Source of the DNA: Clostridia bacterium
Lineage (GTDB): Bacteria > Bacillota > Clostridia > Christensenellales > Aristaeellaceae
Direction of reading: 5' to 3'
DNA length: 51,757 nt
Assembly (NCBI GenBank): GCA_017541205.1
Contig: JAFXZO010000057.1
Span: forward strand, 1-51,757
Both the position numbers and the translations under genes were made by a program. Below the pieces are notes generated by a model. The model made no database searches. It worked only from the letters and a program-made list of their open reading frames with translations, and was not told where the DNA came from. Position 1 is the first letter of the stretch. Each line of letters begins with the position of its first letter. Positions 9,149 to 18,616 of the stretch are shown here, piece after piece.

Positions 9149-9816
9149 GTATGACCGCGGAAAGGCCATTTGCCAGTAAGGGCTGGTGGCGGCGCTTCTG
9201 GGAAACGCTTAAGTATTCCTTCCATGTCCTGTTCCATCCCTTCGACGGGTTCTGGGATCTGATCCATGAAAAGCGCGGCTCCATCGCGGCGGCGAACTTC
9301 TTTGTGTTCCTGCTGCTCGCCGGGCGGCTGATGACCCTGCAGCACACAAGCTTTCTGTTCCTGCGCGTGTATTGGAACAAGGTGAACATCTTCCAGCAGT
9401 GCATTTCCCTGCTGCTGCCGCTGGGCATCTTCTGCCTGTGCAATTGGGGGCTGACCACGCTGTTTGACGGAAAAGGCACCCTCAGGGACGTTTATATGGC
9501 CACGGCGTACGCCCTGGTCCCGTATGTGCTGGCGCAATTGGCGGCCATCCCCATCAGCAATTGGCTGACGAAGGACGAAGGCTCCTTCTATTATGTGCTC
9601 ACCAGCGTGGGCTTGATCTGGTCGGCGCTGCTGCTGGTGTGCAGCATGATCCAGGTGCACGATTATTCGCTGGGCAAAACGCTGCTGTTCCTGCTCATGA
9701 CTGCCGTCGGTATGGTGGTCGTCGTGTTCCTGCTGCTGCTGTTTTTGACGCTGGTCAGCGACGGCATCGGCTATTTCGTTTCGATGTATAAGGAAATCAA
9801 TTTCAGACTGAATTAA
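9145..9816 (+). CDS. YIP1-family integral membrane protein
   Basis: The 223-residue protein has five or so hydrophobic segments and the YIP1 family layout. An amphipathic N-terminal segment ends in HPFDGFWDLIHEKRGS, followed by helices with the conserved CNWGLTTLFDGKGTLRDVY turn and a Pro-rich second half (YALVPYVLAQL). The ATG is in an ATGA overlap with the NHL gene, and GGAGGTGAAGCAGGAGCC precedes it. Bacterial YIP1 proteins have no settled function. The tight coupling to its neighbours suggests a complex with the NHL and DUF5696 proteins. Confidence 0.8.
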   Translation: MSMTAERPFASKGWWRRFWETLKYSFHVLFHPFDGFWDLIHEKRGSIAAANFFVFLLLAGRLMTLQHTSFLFLRVYWNKVNIFQQCISLLLPLGIFCLCNWGLTTLFDGKGTLRDVYMATAYALVPYVLAQLAAIPISNWLTKDEGSFYYVLTSVGLIWSALLLVCSMIQVHDYSLGKTLLFLLMTAVGMVVVVFLLLLFLTLVSDGIGYFVSMYKEINFRLN

Positions 9817-9832
9817 GAGGGGAGGGATACAC

Positions 9833-12406
9833 ATGCGCAAACGCCGGAAATGGCTGCCTACGGTGATCTTCTGGCTGGTTCTGCTCGCCGCGGTTTTTTT
9901 GCTGGTGAAATTTGTGTTCCTGCCCCTGTTTGACAACGCCGACGAAGGGGCGGATGAACGTGTGGTTCCCTACGGCTATGAGCCGCCCGAGGAGGAGATG
10001 GCGCTCGAAAACGAGATCCTCCGATTCGCGCTCGATCCGGAAACCACGCAGTTTTCCGTGACGGATAAGCGCAGCGGGGCGGTCTGGTATTCTTCTCCGC
10101 AGGATGTGGATGCGGACGCTATCGCCCTGCCGGTGGAAAAGCACCGCTTGAAATCCGCCCTCACCATTACCTACAGCATGTCCACCGGCATGCAGACCAT
10201 GCTGACCAGCGACGAATACAGCGTGGAAAACAAGGTGTACGAAGTGGCTAAGGAGGGGAACGCCATTGTGGTCCGCTATTCCCTGGGCCGCATCAGCCGC
10301 ACCTATGTGATCCCGCCCGCCATCACGGAAGAGCGCATGAACGCTTTTACCGCGAACATGAGCAAGAAGCAGTCCCGCGAAGTGCTGGATTACTACGAAA
10401 AAAAGAGCCTGAGCAAGCTCAAATCAAAGGATGATCCCGAGGCGCTGCTGGCCATGTACCCCGATTTGGCGGAAAATACCATGTACATCCTCCGCGACAA
10501 CATCCGCGACAACCTTCGCGTGAAAATCGAAGGCTATTTCGCGGAGGCGGGCTACACCCGAGAAGAATACGAATATGATCTCTCCCGCTGCAATCTGGAG
10601 CAAACGACCAGCGGCGCCGTGTTCAACGTGAGCCTGCGGTATGAATTGGACGGGGCCGATCTGATCGTCACCGTGCCGCTGGACGAGGTGGCCTTCAGCG
10701 CCTCCTATCCGATCGTGTCCCTCTCGCTGCTTCCGGGGTTCGGCGCGGGCGGCCTCAAGGACGAGGGCTATATGCTGATGCCTGACGGCATGGGCGCCGT
10801 GATCCGCTTCAATAACGGGAAAACCGATCAAAACGCTTATTACAGCAACGTCTATGGCTGGGACTGGGCTTCGCTGCGCACCCAGGTGACCAACGAAACC
10901 AACAGCGCCTATCCCGCCTTCGGCATCGCCCGCAACGGCGCTTCTTTCCTGTGCGTGCTGGAGGAGGGCGCTCCCTGGACGGGCCTGTCGGCGGATATTT
11001 CCGGGCGCTACACCTCCTATAATACGGCGTATGCCAGCTATACCCTGATCCACGGCGATCCCTACGATGTTTCCGACCGCTCCAACAACGCCAATTACCT
11101 CTTTGAACGCGATCTGCCCGAAGGGAACCTTTCCCAGCGCTATCGGTTCCTGACCACGGACACCGTGGCGGGCATGGCGGAAAGCTACCGGGAACGCCTG
11201 ACGGCGCAGCTGCCGGAAAACCGCGCCGCCGCGAGCGCGGAAACGCCCGTGAACGTGGAATTCCTGGGCGCGATCGATAAAGTGCAGCAGCGCTTCGGCA
11301 TTCCGACCACCCTGCCTGTCAGCATGACTTCTTACCGGCAGGCGGCAGAGCTGTTCAATCGATTGAAGGCAGACGGCCTGACGGGCTTTTCCGTTCGCTA
11401 TACGGGGTGGATGAACGGCGGAGTGAACCAGAAGATCTTAAACAAAGTCAAGCTCCTTGGCGAGCTGGGCAGCGAAGCGGATTTTAGGGCTTTTGCGCTT
11501 CTGGCCAGGCAGAGCGGCACGCCGCTTTATCTGGACGGCCTGACCGCGTTCGCGCGGCACAGCGGACTGCTCGACGGCTTCATCACCGTACAGCACGCGG
11601 CCAAGCTGACCACGCAGGAAAATGTGGCGCTGCATGAGTATTCCACGATTTGGTACGGTCCGGAGCGGGACGATCCTTACTATCTGCTCAAGCCCGCCCT
11701 CATGAAAAAGCACGCCGATGTATTGAGCGACGCGGCCCAGCGATATCAGGCCGCCGGCGTTTCCTACCGCGACGTGGGCGCCATGCTCTCATCCGATTAT
11801 AACCGCAAGGATCTGGTGAACCGCGTGCAGGCGCTTGCCCTGCATCGGCAGATCATGACGGACGCAAGAGACAGGAACCTCCTGGTCATGACCCGCAAGG
11901 GCTGCGATTTCACCCTCGGTTACAGCGATCTGATGATCGACATGGATTTTGACGGAGGCAATTACGGCATCGTGGATTACTACGCGCCTTTCTATCCGAT
12001 GGCGATCCACGGCCTGGCGAATTATACCGGCGTTTCCCTGAACCTGGCAGACGATTGGGAATCCCTGCTGCTGCAATCGGCGGAATCCGGATCGGGCCTG
12101 AGCTTCACCCTGACGGCCGAAAGCACCCAGCGCTTGCAGAGCACCGTCTATTCCTCCTATTACGGGGCGGACAGCAGCCTCATTTACGACAGGATCAAGG
12201 AGCTTTGGCAGCGCTACAGCCGGGAAATGGCGGGCCTCAATCCCCTGCGCATCACGGACTGCGAGCGGATCGGCCTCCTGGCCGTCACCACCTATGAAAA
12301 CGGGACGCGCGTGTATGTGAATTACGGATACGAACCCGTCACCCAGGACGGCGTTACCGTTCCCGCAAGGGATTATCTGGTCGCAGGGAAGGAGGGGACG
12401 CAATGA
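9833..12406 (+). CDS. DUF5696-family membrane-anchored extracytoplasmic protein
   Basis: The 857-residue protein has one N-terminal membrane helix (LPTVIFWLVLLAAVFLLVKF) and a large outer domain. The N-terminal half is beta-rich (NEILRFALDPETTQFSVTDK, SGAVWYSSP). The C-terminal half reads like a TIM barrel, with GFSVRYTGWMNGG, GTPLYLDGLTAFA, VGAMLSSDYN, DFDGGNYGIVDYYAPFYPMA and HGLANYTGVSLNL. Candidate acidic catalytic residues are present on these strands, so an unrecognised glycosidase activity is possible, but this is inference. Members of this family commonly sit beside sugar ABC genes in Firmicutes. GGGGAGGG precedes the ATG, and the stop overlaps the next permease by four bases. Confidence 0.75.
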   Translation: MRKRRKWLPTVIFWLVLLAAVFLLVKFVFLPLFDNADEGADERVVPYGYEPPEEEMALENEILRFALDPETTQFSVTDKRSGAVWYSSPQDVDADAIALPVEKHRLKSALTITYSMSTGMQTMLTSDEYSVENKVYEVAKEGNAIVVRYSLGRISRTYVIPPAITEERMNAFTANMSKKQSREVLDYYEKKSLSKLKSKDDPEALLAMYPDLAENTMYILRDNIRDNLRVKIEGYFAEAGYTREEYEYDLSRCNLEQTTSGAVFNVSLRYELDGADLIVTVPLDEVAFSASYPIVSLSLLPGFGAGGLKDEGYMLMPDGMGAVIRFNNGKTDQNAYYSNVYGWDWASLRTQVTNETNSAYPAFGIARNGASFLCVLEEGAPWTGLSADISGRYTSYNTAYASYTLIHGDPYDVSDRSNNANYLFERDLPEGNLSQRYRFLTTDTVAGMAESYRERLTAQLPENRAAASAETPVNVEFLGAIDKVQQRFGIPTTLPVSMTSYRQAAELFNRLKADGLTGFSVRYTGWMNGGVNQKILNKVKLLGELGSEADFRAFALLARQSGTPLYLDGLTAFARHSGLLDGFITVQHAAKLTTQENVALHEYSTIWYGPERDDPYYLLKPALMKKHADVLSDAAQRYQAAGVSYRDVGAMLSSDYNRKDLVNRVQALALHRQIMTDARDRNLLVMTRKGCDFTLGYSDLMIDMDFDGGNYGIVDYYAPFYPMAIHGLANYTGVSLNLADDWESLLLQSAESGSGLSFTLTAESTQRLQSTVYSSYYGADSSLIYDRIKELWQRYSREMAGLNPLRITDCERIGLLAVTTYENGTRVYVNYGYEPVTQDGVTVPARDYLVAGKEGTQ

Positions 12407-13329
12407 CCGGCATTGAAATAAGCGCAAAGCCCCGCCGCGGACGGCTGACCATACGCGCCAGGCGCGAAATCTATGGGTATCTGTTCATCGCGCCGTTCAT
12501 CATCGGCTTCCTGGTTTTCCTGATCCAGCCGCTGATCGATTCCTTGTGGATGAGCCTTTGCGACGTCCAGATCGACGCCCAGGGCATCCATCCCCTCTAC
12601 TGGGGCCTGACGAACTATAACAAAGCCTTCAACATTGATCCGGATTTCAGGCGGATGATGACCGAAGAGGTTGGCCGCATGGTGACCCATACGCTGGCCA
12701 TCCTGGTGGTTTCCCTGGTGATCGCCATCATCCTGAACCAGGAATTCAAGGGCCGCGCCTTCGTCCGCGCCGTGTTCTTCCTGCCCGTGATCCTCTCCTC
12801 CGGCGTGCTGGTGGGCCTGGAAAACAATAACTCCCTCATGAACAGCATCCAGAACATGGTGCAGTCCAACGCCTCTATCCATCTGTCCGATTCCATGGTG
12901 GAGATCCTGCGCCTGTCCGGCATCGGCACGGAGGCGATGGACATCGTGGAAAGCCTGATCAACGAGGTGCAGTCCATCGTCATGTCGTCGGGCATCCAGA
13001 TCATCGTGTTCCTGACGGGCCTGCAGGCCATTCCGCGCTCGCTGTATGAGGCGGCGGACGTGGAAGGCTGCACCAAGTGGGAATCCTTCTGGAAGATCAC
13101 CTTCCCCGTCATCAGCCCCCTCCTGATCGTCAACATCATTTATACCATTATCGACTTCTTCATGAAGACGGATAACCAGATCATGGATAAGATCAGCACC
13201 ACCATGGTCGTCAAGATGGATTACGGCTTCGCCTCCGCCATGGCCTGGGTGTACTTCCTGATCGTGATCGCGCTGATCGGCGTCAGCTCCCTGATCGTGT
13301 CCAAAGGGGTGGTGAGATCGTATGACTAA
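12403..13329 (+). CDS. Sugar ABC transporter permease (MalF/UgpA type), second importer
   Basis: This 308-residue permease has the EAA loop EAADVEGCTKWESFWKITFP and the usual N-terminal segment GYLFIAPFIIGFLVFLIQPL. An enlarged middle loop of about 60 residues (from NNNSLMNSIQNMVQ to NEVQSIVMSSG) lies between helices. This loop distinguishes it from the permease at 5826. It begins in an ATGA overlap with the DUF5696 gene, and GGAGGGGACGCA precedes the start. It overlaps the following permease by eight bases. Confidence 0.92.
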   Translation: MTGIEISAKPRRGRLTIRARREIYGYLFIAPFIIGFLVFLIQPLIDSLWMSLCDVQIDAQGIHPLYWGLTNYNKAFNIDPDFRRMMTEEVGRMVTHTLAILVVSLVIAIILNQEFKGRAFVRAVFFLPVILSSGVLVGLENNNSLMNSIQNMVQSNASIHLSDSMVEILRLSGIGTEAMDIVESLINEVQSIVMSSGIQIIVFLTGLQAIPRSLYEAADVEGCTKWESFWKITFPVISPLLIVNIIYTIIDFFMKTDNQIMDKISTTMVVKMDYGFASAMAWVYFLIVIALIGVSSLIVSKGVVRSYD

Positions 13330-14326
13330 GCAGCTTCAGCAGCCGGGCAGGCAAAAATCCTTCTGGGAAAGAAACCGCCGCTCGCAGGGTTATCTGCTGA
13401 AAATGGAAACCAGGCGGATCGGCTACCGCGTGCTGCGCTTCTTTTTGCTGTTCGCGATTTGCTTTCTGATCCTGCACCCGATCCTGGATAAGTTTTCCGT
13501 CAGCGTCATGGAAGAAAGGGATCTTTACGATTCCTCCATCACCATCTTTCCCCGGCACCTGACCTGGGAAAACTACGAAATCACCGCCCAGCAGATCTAC
13601 TATGGGAAAGCCCTGTTCAATACCGCGTGGATCTGCCTGCTGGTGTCCGTTTTGCAGGTGGCGGCCTGCACCCTGGTGGGCTACGGCTTCGCGCGGTTTG
13701 AATTCCGCCTCAAAAAGCTTTGGTTCGCAGCCGTGGTGCTCATCATCATCGTGCCGCCCCAGACGATTTCCACCTCCCTGTATCTGCATTTCCGTTATTT
13801 TGATCTGTTCGGCCTGATCCCGCTCTTCAACGCCGGCGAAACGGTGAACCTGCGCGGCTCGTCTCTGCCGTATTACCTGATGAGCATGACGTGCATGGGC
13901 CTCAAAAACGGCCTGTACATCTTCATGCTCCGCCAGTTCTTTTCCGGCGTTCCCCAATCGCTGGAGGAAGCGGCGTATGTGGATGGATGCAGCGTGTTCC
14001 GCACGTTTTATCAGGTGCTGCTTCCGGAAGCCTTCCCGGTGATCGTCAGCTGCCTGCTTTTCTCCTTCGTCTGGCAGTGGACGGATACCTTCTATTCGCG
14101 CCTGTTCCTGGGCGGCAATACGCTTTTGTCCATGCAGATTTCCGGCATCGCGGACCGCATTGGCAACTATTTTGCCACGCAGCTGAAGATCGCGACCACG
14201 CTCGGCCGCAGGCAGCAGTTCGTTTCCACGGCCACGCTGATGACGATCGCGCCGCTGCTGGTCATCTATCTGTTCGCCCAGCGCAGCTTCGTGGAAAGCA
14301 TTTCCACAAGCGGCATGAAGATGTGA
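13322..14326 (+). CDS. Sugar ABC transporter permease (MalG/UgpE type), second importer
   Basis: The 334-residue protein has an N-terminal cytoplasmic extension of about 40 residues before the first helix (RFFLLFAICFLILHPIL). Its EAA loop is EEAAYVDGCSVFRTFYQVLL, and the C-terminal tail ends in SFVESISTSGMKM as in carbohydrate permeases. It pairs with 12403-13329 and with the binding protein at 14402. Confidence 0.92.
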   Translation: MTKQLQQPGRQKSFWERNRRSQGYLLKMETRRIGYRVLRFFLLFAICFLILHPILDKFSVSVMEERDLYDSSITIFPRHLTWENYEITAQQIYYGKALFNTAWICLLVSVLQVAACTLVGYGFARFEFRLKKLWFAAVVLIIIVPPQTISTSLYLHFRYFDLFGLIPLFNAGETVNLRGSSLPYYLMSMTCMGLKNGLYIFMLRQFFSGVPQSLEEAAYVDGCSVFRTFYQVLLPEAFPVIVSCLLFSFVWQWTDTFYSRLFLGGNTLLSMQISGIADRIGNYFATQLKIATTLGRRQQFVSTATLMTIAPLLVIYLFAQRSFVESISTSGMKM

Positions 14327-14401
14327 TCCCCGGCTGCAAACGGCGTATCCATCCGTTCCCAAGGCTCCGGTTGAGCCAAAAAATAAAGGAGGTTCTTCGA
14401 T

Positions 14402-15778
14402 ATGAAGAAACTGGTTGCTCTGCTTCTGGCCGCCGTCATGGTGATGTGCTGGCTGCCCGCGTTCGCTGACGAACCCGAGAATCCCTATGCTGAAGACGGC
14501 ATTGAGATTCTGCGCGACAAGGACGGCAACGTGATCGACCTGGGCGGCATGGAAATCATCATCTGCGAACACTGGTCCCATGACTGGCACGATGACGAAC
14601 CCGAAACCGCTTCCGCGGAAGCCACCAAGGAATATCGCCTGTGGCTGGAGAAGACCTACAACTTCACCATCCGCACCCGCGCCGATACCACCTGGGGCTC
14701 CTGCCCGGACGATTTCAACAATTTTGCCACCACCGGCGGCGATGAAAACTATGTTTGGGCCATGCGGTATGAAACCATCACCGCTCCCATGCGCTCCGGC
14801 CTGTTCTATGACCTGAGCACCCTGGACTGCCTGGACTTCACCCAAGCCAAGTGGAACGTCAACATCATGAAGCTGGCCTCCAAGGACGGCGACGTTTATG
14901 GCATGCGCCCCGACAAGGCTGAACCGCGCAAGGGCGTGTTCTTCAACAAGCGCCTCCTCACCGAAGCCGGCATCGATCCCGATTCCCTGTACGATATGCA
15001 GGCCAACGGCACCTGGACCTGGGATGCCTTTGAAGAACTGTGCAAGCAGCTGACCCGCGACACCGACAACGACGGCATCACCGACCGCTATGCCATGATG
15101 AGCTTCTCCGCGCACATCCTGCCCGCCGCCATCAACAGCAACGGCGCGGACTTCTTCGCCATTGACGAGAACGGCAAGTACGTCGTCACCGCGCAGAGCG
15201 ACGCCTTCATGGAAGCCGCCAACTGGGCCGTGGACATGATTAAGAAGTACGAAATGCCCGCTCCCGAAGGCGCTGAATGGAACTACTTCGAGACCGCTTT
15301 CAAAAACGGCGAAGTGGCCATGCAGGTGCATGAAGACTACTTCAAGGGCTCCCTGGCCGAAATGGAAGACGACTTCGGCTTCGTGATGTTCCCCAAGGGC
15401 CCCCGCGCGACCACCTATGTGCACGCGCCCACCGACAACGTGTACGTGATCCCCGCCTGCTATGACGCGGAACGCGCCTGGAAGATCGCCTTCGCTTACA
15501 ACCTCTTCACCAACCCGACCCCCGGCTATGAAGACGACGAATCCTGGAAGTCCGCTTACTATGCCGCTTACCGCGATGACCGCGTGGTGGATGAAACCAT
15601 CGCCATGATGCGGGAAGACGAGCATCAGGTCGTCGCCATCACCTCTCTGGTGCCCGGCTTCGACGGCGGCCCGCAGTTCATCTGGCCCGTGTACGGCCTG
15701 GCTGCCACCCCCGCCGAACAGGTTGAATCCATGATGGGCACCTGGCAGGCGTATGTGGACGATCTGAACGGCAACTGA
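14402..15778 (+). CDS. Extracellular sugar-binding protein of the second ABC importer
   Basis: The 458-residue protein has a signal peptide ending PAFA-DEP and a type 1 solute-binding fold. Family features are RKGVFFNKRLLTEAGIDPDS, the WTWDAFEELCKQLT motif and a DTDNDGITDRY loop that resembles a calcium site. There is no lipobox cysteine, so retention at the cell is unexplained in a monoderm. Codon choice is strongly biased to GGC, GCC and AAG, which suggests high expression. AAAGGAGG lies nine bases before the ATG. A strong hairpin terminator lies 40 bases after the stop, so this may be the best expressed gene of the operon. Confidence 0.92.
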   Translation: MKKLVALLLAAVMVMCWLPAFADEPENPYAEDGIEILRDKDGNVIDLGGMEIIICEHWSHDWHDDEPETASAEATKEYRLWLEKTYNFTIRTRADTTWGSCPDDFNNFATTGGDENYVWAMRYETITAPMRSGLFYDLSTLDCLDFTQAKWNVNIMKLASKDGDVYGMRPDKAEPRKGVFFNKRLLTEAGIDPDSLYDMQANGTWTWDAFEELCKQLTRDTDNDGITDRYAMMSFSAHILPAAINSNGADFFAIDENGKYVVTAQSDAFMEAANWAVDMIKKYEMPAPEGAEWNYFETAFKNGEVAMQVHEDYFKGSLAEMEDDFGFVMFPKGPRATTYVHAPTDNVYVIPACYDAERAWKIAFAYNLFTNPTPGYEDDESWKSAYYAAYRDDRVVDETIAMMREDEHQVVAITSLVPGFDGGPQFIWPVYGLAATPAEQVESMMGTWQAYVDDLNGN

Positions 15779-15817
15779 TCCGACCGCCGAGCAAGATTCG
15801 TTTGCGTAAACTGTTCT

Positions 15818-15860
15818 GAGGGGGGCGGGACGCGGGCAAAACCGCGTCCTCCCTCCTTTT
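15818..15860 (+). terminator. Intrinsic terminator between the binding protein and xylanase genes
   Basis: GGACGCGG (15828-15835) pairs with CCGCGTCC (15842-15849). The stem extends outward through GGGGG and CCCTCC with one bulge. The loop is GCAAAA and TTTT follows at once. The stem ends 17 bases before the xylanase ATG, so that gene must be transcribed by read-through or from a start inside this short gap. A partial terminator would lower enzyme relative to binding protein. Confidence 0.7.
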
Positions 15861-15876
15861 CATGGGGGAGAAGGAC

Positions 15877-18534
15877 ATGCTGCGGAAAAATAGAACGGCC
15901 GCCGCGCTGCTTTGCCTGGTCCTGCTGCTGGGCGGGATCCAGACGGCGACGGCGGAGGAAACCACGACCGCTTTTGAAGCGTATCTGGCGGGCGGGGAAG
16001 CGCCCGGCCTGGCCCGGCGATACGAGGGGATCTTCTACATCGGGGCCGCCGTATCGCCTGAAACACTCAGGGAGACAGAGGCAAAGGCGCTGGTGACCGC
16101 GCATTTCAATTCCCTGACCTGCGAAAACCAGATGAAGGCTGATTTCGTGATGGATCGGTCCTCCACGCGCCGGAGCAAGGACAATACCCGGGTCAAGCTG
16201 AATTTTGCCCAGGCCGCGCCGGTGCTCTCCTTCGCCCAGGAGCATGGGCTCAAGGTGCGCGCGCACACGCTGGTCTGGCACGCCCAGACGCCCCGCTGGT
16301 TCTTTACCGAGGATTGGGCGGACCGCAAGGACGCGCAGCTTGTGGATCGGGAGACCATGATCCTGCGCCTGGAAAACTACATCCGGGATGAGATGGAATA
16401 CGTGAATACCCATTATCCCGGCGTGGTGTACGCCTGGGATGTGGTCAACGAGGCCATCGAGCCCGGCAACGGGCATCCGGACGGCCTGAGGACGGAGGAC
16501 AACCTCTGGTATCAGACCATCGGGGACGATTATGTGGAGTTGGCCTTCTCCTTTGCGCGCAAATACGCCGCCGAAGGGCAGAAGCTGTTCTATAATGATT
16601 ACGGATGCACGGGCTCGCTGAAAATCGCGCCGCTGCGCAAGCTGCTCAAATCCCTGCATGACAAAGGGCTTCTGGATGGGCTTGGCATGCAAAGCCATAT
16701 CGGCATTGATTCGCCCAGCCTCACGGAATATGAAAACGCCCTGAGCATGTACGCGCGCCTTGGCATCACGATCCATGTGACGGAATTGGACGTCGGCACC
16801 GCGGATAACACCGCGCTGGGGCAGATTCGCCTCGCCAATCGCTACCGCGGACTGTTTTCTCTGCTGGAACGGCTTAAAACCAAGGCGGGGTACGATATCG
16901 AGAGCGTTACGTTCTGGGGCCTTAAGGACGATCAATCCTGGCTGAACACAGCGGCGGAAAAGAAGTATCCGCTGCTCTTTGACAAGGATTACCGCTGTAA
17001 GCCCGCCTTTTTCGGGGCATTGCAGGACAGCTCCATTCCCATGATGTCCGGGGAAAACAAGCTGATGGAGGCCGTCCAAAAACTGGGCCTGGACAAAATC
17101 AACGCGCAGGAGGAAGAAAACGTGAAAGTATATAAAACCTTAAGCCAGCATAACCCTGTGATTGTGCAGCGCTTCGGGGCGGATCCCTGGGCAATGGTCT
17201 ATCAGGATCGGGTCTATCTCTACATGACCGGCGACGAACCCATGCTGGGCCTGGACGGCGTGCCCCGCACGAACGATTACAGCAATATCACCACCCTGCG
17301 CGTCCTCTCCTCGTCCGATCTGGTGAACTGGCAGGATCACGGCTCCGTCAAGGCCGCCCGGAGCGGCGCGGCGAAATGGGCCAACAATTCCTGGGCGCCC
17401 TGCGCGGCCTGGAAAACCATCGATGGCCAGGATCGTTTCTTCCTCTATTTCGCCAACAGCGGCGGCGGCATCGGCGTTCTGACGTCGGACAGCCCGACCG
17501 GGCCGTTTACCGATCCGCTGGGCCACGCGCTGATAAGCCGCGCGACCCCGACCTGTGCGGAAGTGACCTGGCTTTTTGACCCCGCCGTGCTGGTGGATGA
17601 CGATGGCAGCGCCTATCTCTACTTTGGCGGCGGCATCCCCAACGGCAAGGCGGATGATCCCGGGACTGCCCGCGTGGTGAAGCTGAGCGCGGATATGATT
17701 TCTCTGGACGGTGAACCCGTCGCCATCAATCCGCCGTGGCTGTTTGAGGATTCGGGCATCAACAAGATCGGCGATACCTACGTCTATTCCTACTGCTCCA
17801 ATTTCAACGTGCCGGGGAGCAGCAGCGCGCAGGGCTTTATGAGCGGCGAAATCGTGTACATGACTTCGGACAGCCCCATGGGCCCCTTCCAATATGCGGG
17901 GCGCGTGCTGAAGAATCCCGGCGTGTATTTCGGCGTGGGCGGCAATAACCACCATTGCATGTTTGCATTCAAGGGGCAGTATTACATCACCTATCACGCC
18001 GCCACGGTGGATAAAGCCATGGGCTGGAACGCGGGCTACCGCAGCACCTTTGTGGACGTACTTACGCTGAATGAAGCGGGCATGCCCGCCTTATCGGAGG
18101 GCACGTATGAAGGCGTTGAACAGCGGATGGCGTTTGATCCGTACCGTCTGACGCTCGGCGCCGTGGCCGCCTCCATGGCCGGGGTGGAAACCCGCCTGAT
18201 CCGCGCGGAGGATGAGCCGGCGGGCAGCGGCGATATGATGGCGGTCAGCACGGCGGCGGACGGTTGGATCGGCGTCGCGGGCGTTGATTTCGGAGCGCGC
18301 GGCGCATCGGCGCTCAGCCTGCGCTACATCGCGGGGGAAGGCGCTTCCATCGCGCTGGTGCTGGATGATATCGCCGGCGGCCAAACGCAGGTCATCGCGC
18401 TTTCCCCGGCCGCGGAGGCGGCGGACGGGCTGTTCACCCTGGATCAGCCCATCACCGGCGTTCATGACCTGTATTTCCGCTTTTCTTCACCCGGTACCGC
18501 GCTGCTGCAATGGCAGTTCATCGCCGCTGAATAA
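15877..18534 (+). CDS. Secreted GH10 endo-xylanase fused to GH43 arabinofuranosidase/xylosidase
   Basis: The 885-residue enzyme has a signal peptide ending TATA-EE. A GH10 TIM barrel (about 45-385) follows, with LTCENQMK, RAHTLVWH, the acid/base Glu in WDVVNEA (about 192) and the nucleophile Glu in HVTELDV (about 303). A GH43 five-bladed propeller (about 425-725) follows, with the base Asp in GADPWAM (about 436), the pKa-tuning Asp in LFDPAV (about 568) and a likely acid Glu in WLFED (about 624). The last 150 residues are a beta-rich, CBM6-like module. The enzyme would cut the xylan backbone and remove arabinose or xylose, releasing importable oligomers. I choose the ATG at 15877 because GGGGGAGAAGG precedes it; an ATG at 15862 has no such site. 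Confidence 0.92.
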   Translation: MLRKNRTAAALLCLVLLLGGIQTATAEETTTAFEAYLAGGEAPGLARRYEGIFYIGAAVSPETLRETEAKALVTAHFNSLTCENQMKADFVMDRSSTRRSKDNTRVKLNFAQAAPVLSFAQEHGLKVRAHTLVWHAQTPRWFFTEDWADRKDAQLVDRETMILRLENYIRDEMEYVNTHYPGVVYAWDVVNEAIEPGNGHPDGLRTEDNLWYQTIGDDYVELAFSFARKYAAEGQKLFYNDYGCTGSLKIAPLRKLLKSLHDKGLLDGLGMQSHIGIDSPSLTEYENALSMYARLGITIHVTELDVGTADNTALGQIRLANRYRGLFSLLERLKTKAGYDIESVTFWGLKDDQSWLNTAAEKKYPLLFDKDYRCKPAFFGALQDSSIPMMSGENKLMEAVQKLGLDKINAQEEENVKVYKTLSQHNPVIVQRFGADPWAMVYQDRVYLYMTGDEPMLGLDGVPRTNDYSNITTLRVLSSSDLVNWQDHGSVKAARSGAAKWANNSWAPCAAWKTIDGQDRFFLYFANSGGGIGVLTSDSPTGPFTDPLGHALISRATPTCAEVTWLFDPAVLVDDDGSAYLYFGGGIPNGKADDPGTARVVKLSADMISLDGEPVAINPPWLFEDSGINKIGDTYVYSYCSNFNVPGSSSAQGFMSGEIVYMTSDSPMGPFQYAGRVLKNPGVYFGVGGNNHHCMFAFKGQYYITYHAATVDKAMGWNAGYRSTFVDVLTLNEAGMPALSEGTYEGVEQRMAFDPYRLTLGAVAASMAGVETRLIRAEDEPAGSGDMMAVSTAADGWIGVAGVDFGARGASALSLRYIAGEGASIALVLDDIAGGQTQVIALSPAAEAADGLFTLDQPITGVHDLYFRFSSPGTALLQWQFIAAE

Positions 18535-18550
18535 GCAGTATATAAATATC

Positions 18551-18598
18551 CGGGCGGTAAACGCTTCCGGCAAGGAAGTTTTTACCGCCCGGTTTTTG
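18551..18598 (+). terminator. Intrinsic terminator closing the xylan operon
   Basis: CGGGCGGTAAA (18551-18561) pairs perfectly with TTTACCGCCCG (18581-18591), with an inner CTTCC/GGAAG stem, then GTTTTTG. It lies 16 bases after the xylanase stop, facing the convergent rimI operon. Confidence 0.9.
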
Positions 18599-18616
18599 CG
18601 CCTGTATTTCTTGGAG

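Noticed and set aside
14327-14401. Small hairpin GGCTC/GAGCC before the second binding-protein gene as a terminator
   Set aside because: It is followed by A-rich sequence and the AAAGGAGG ribosome site, not by a T-run.
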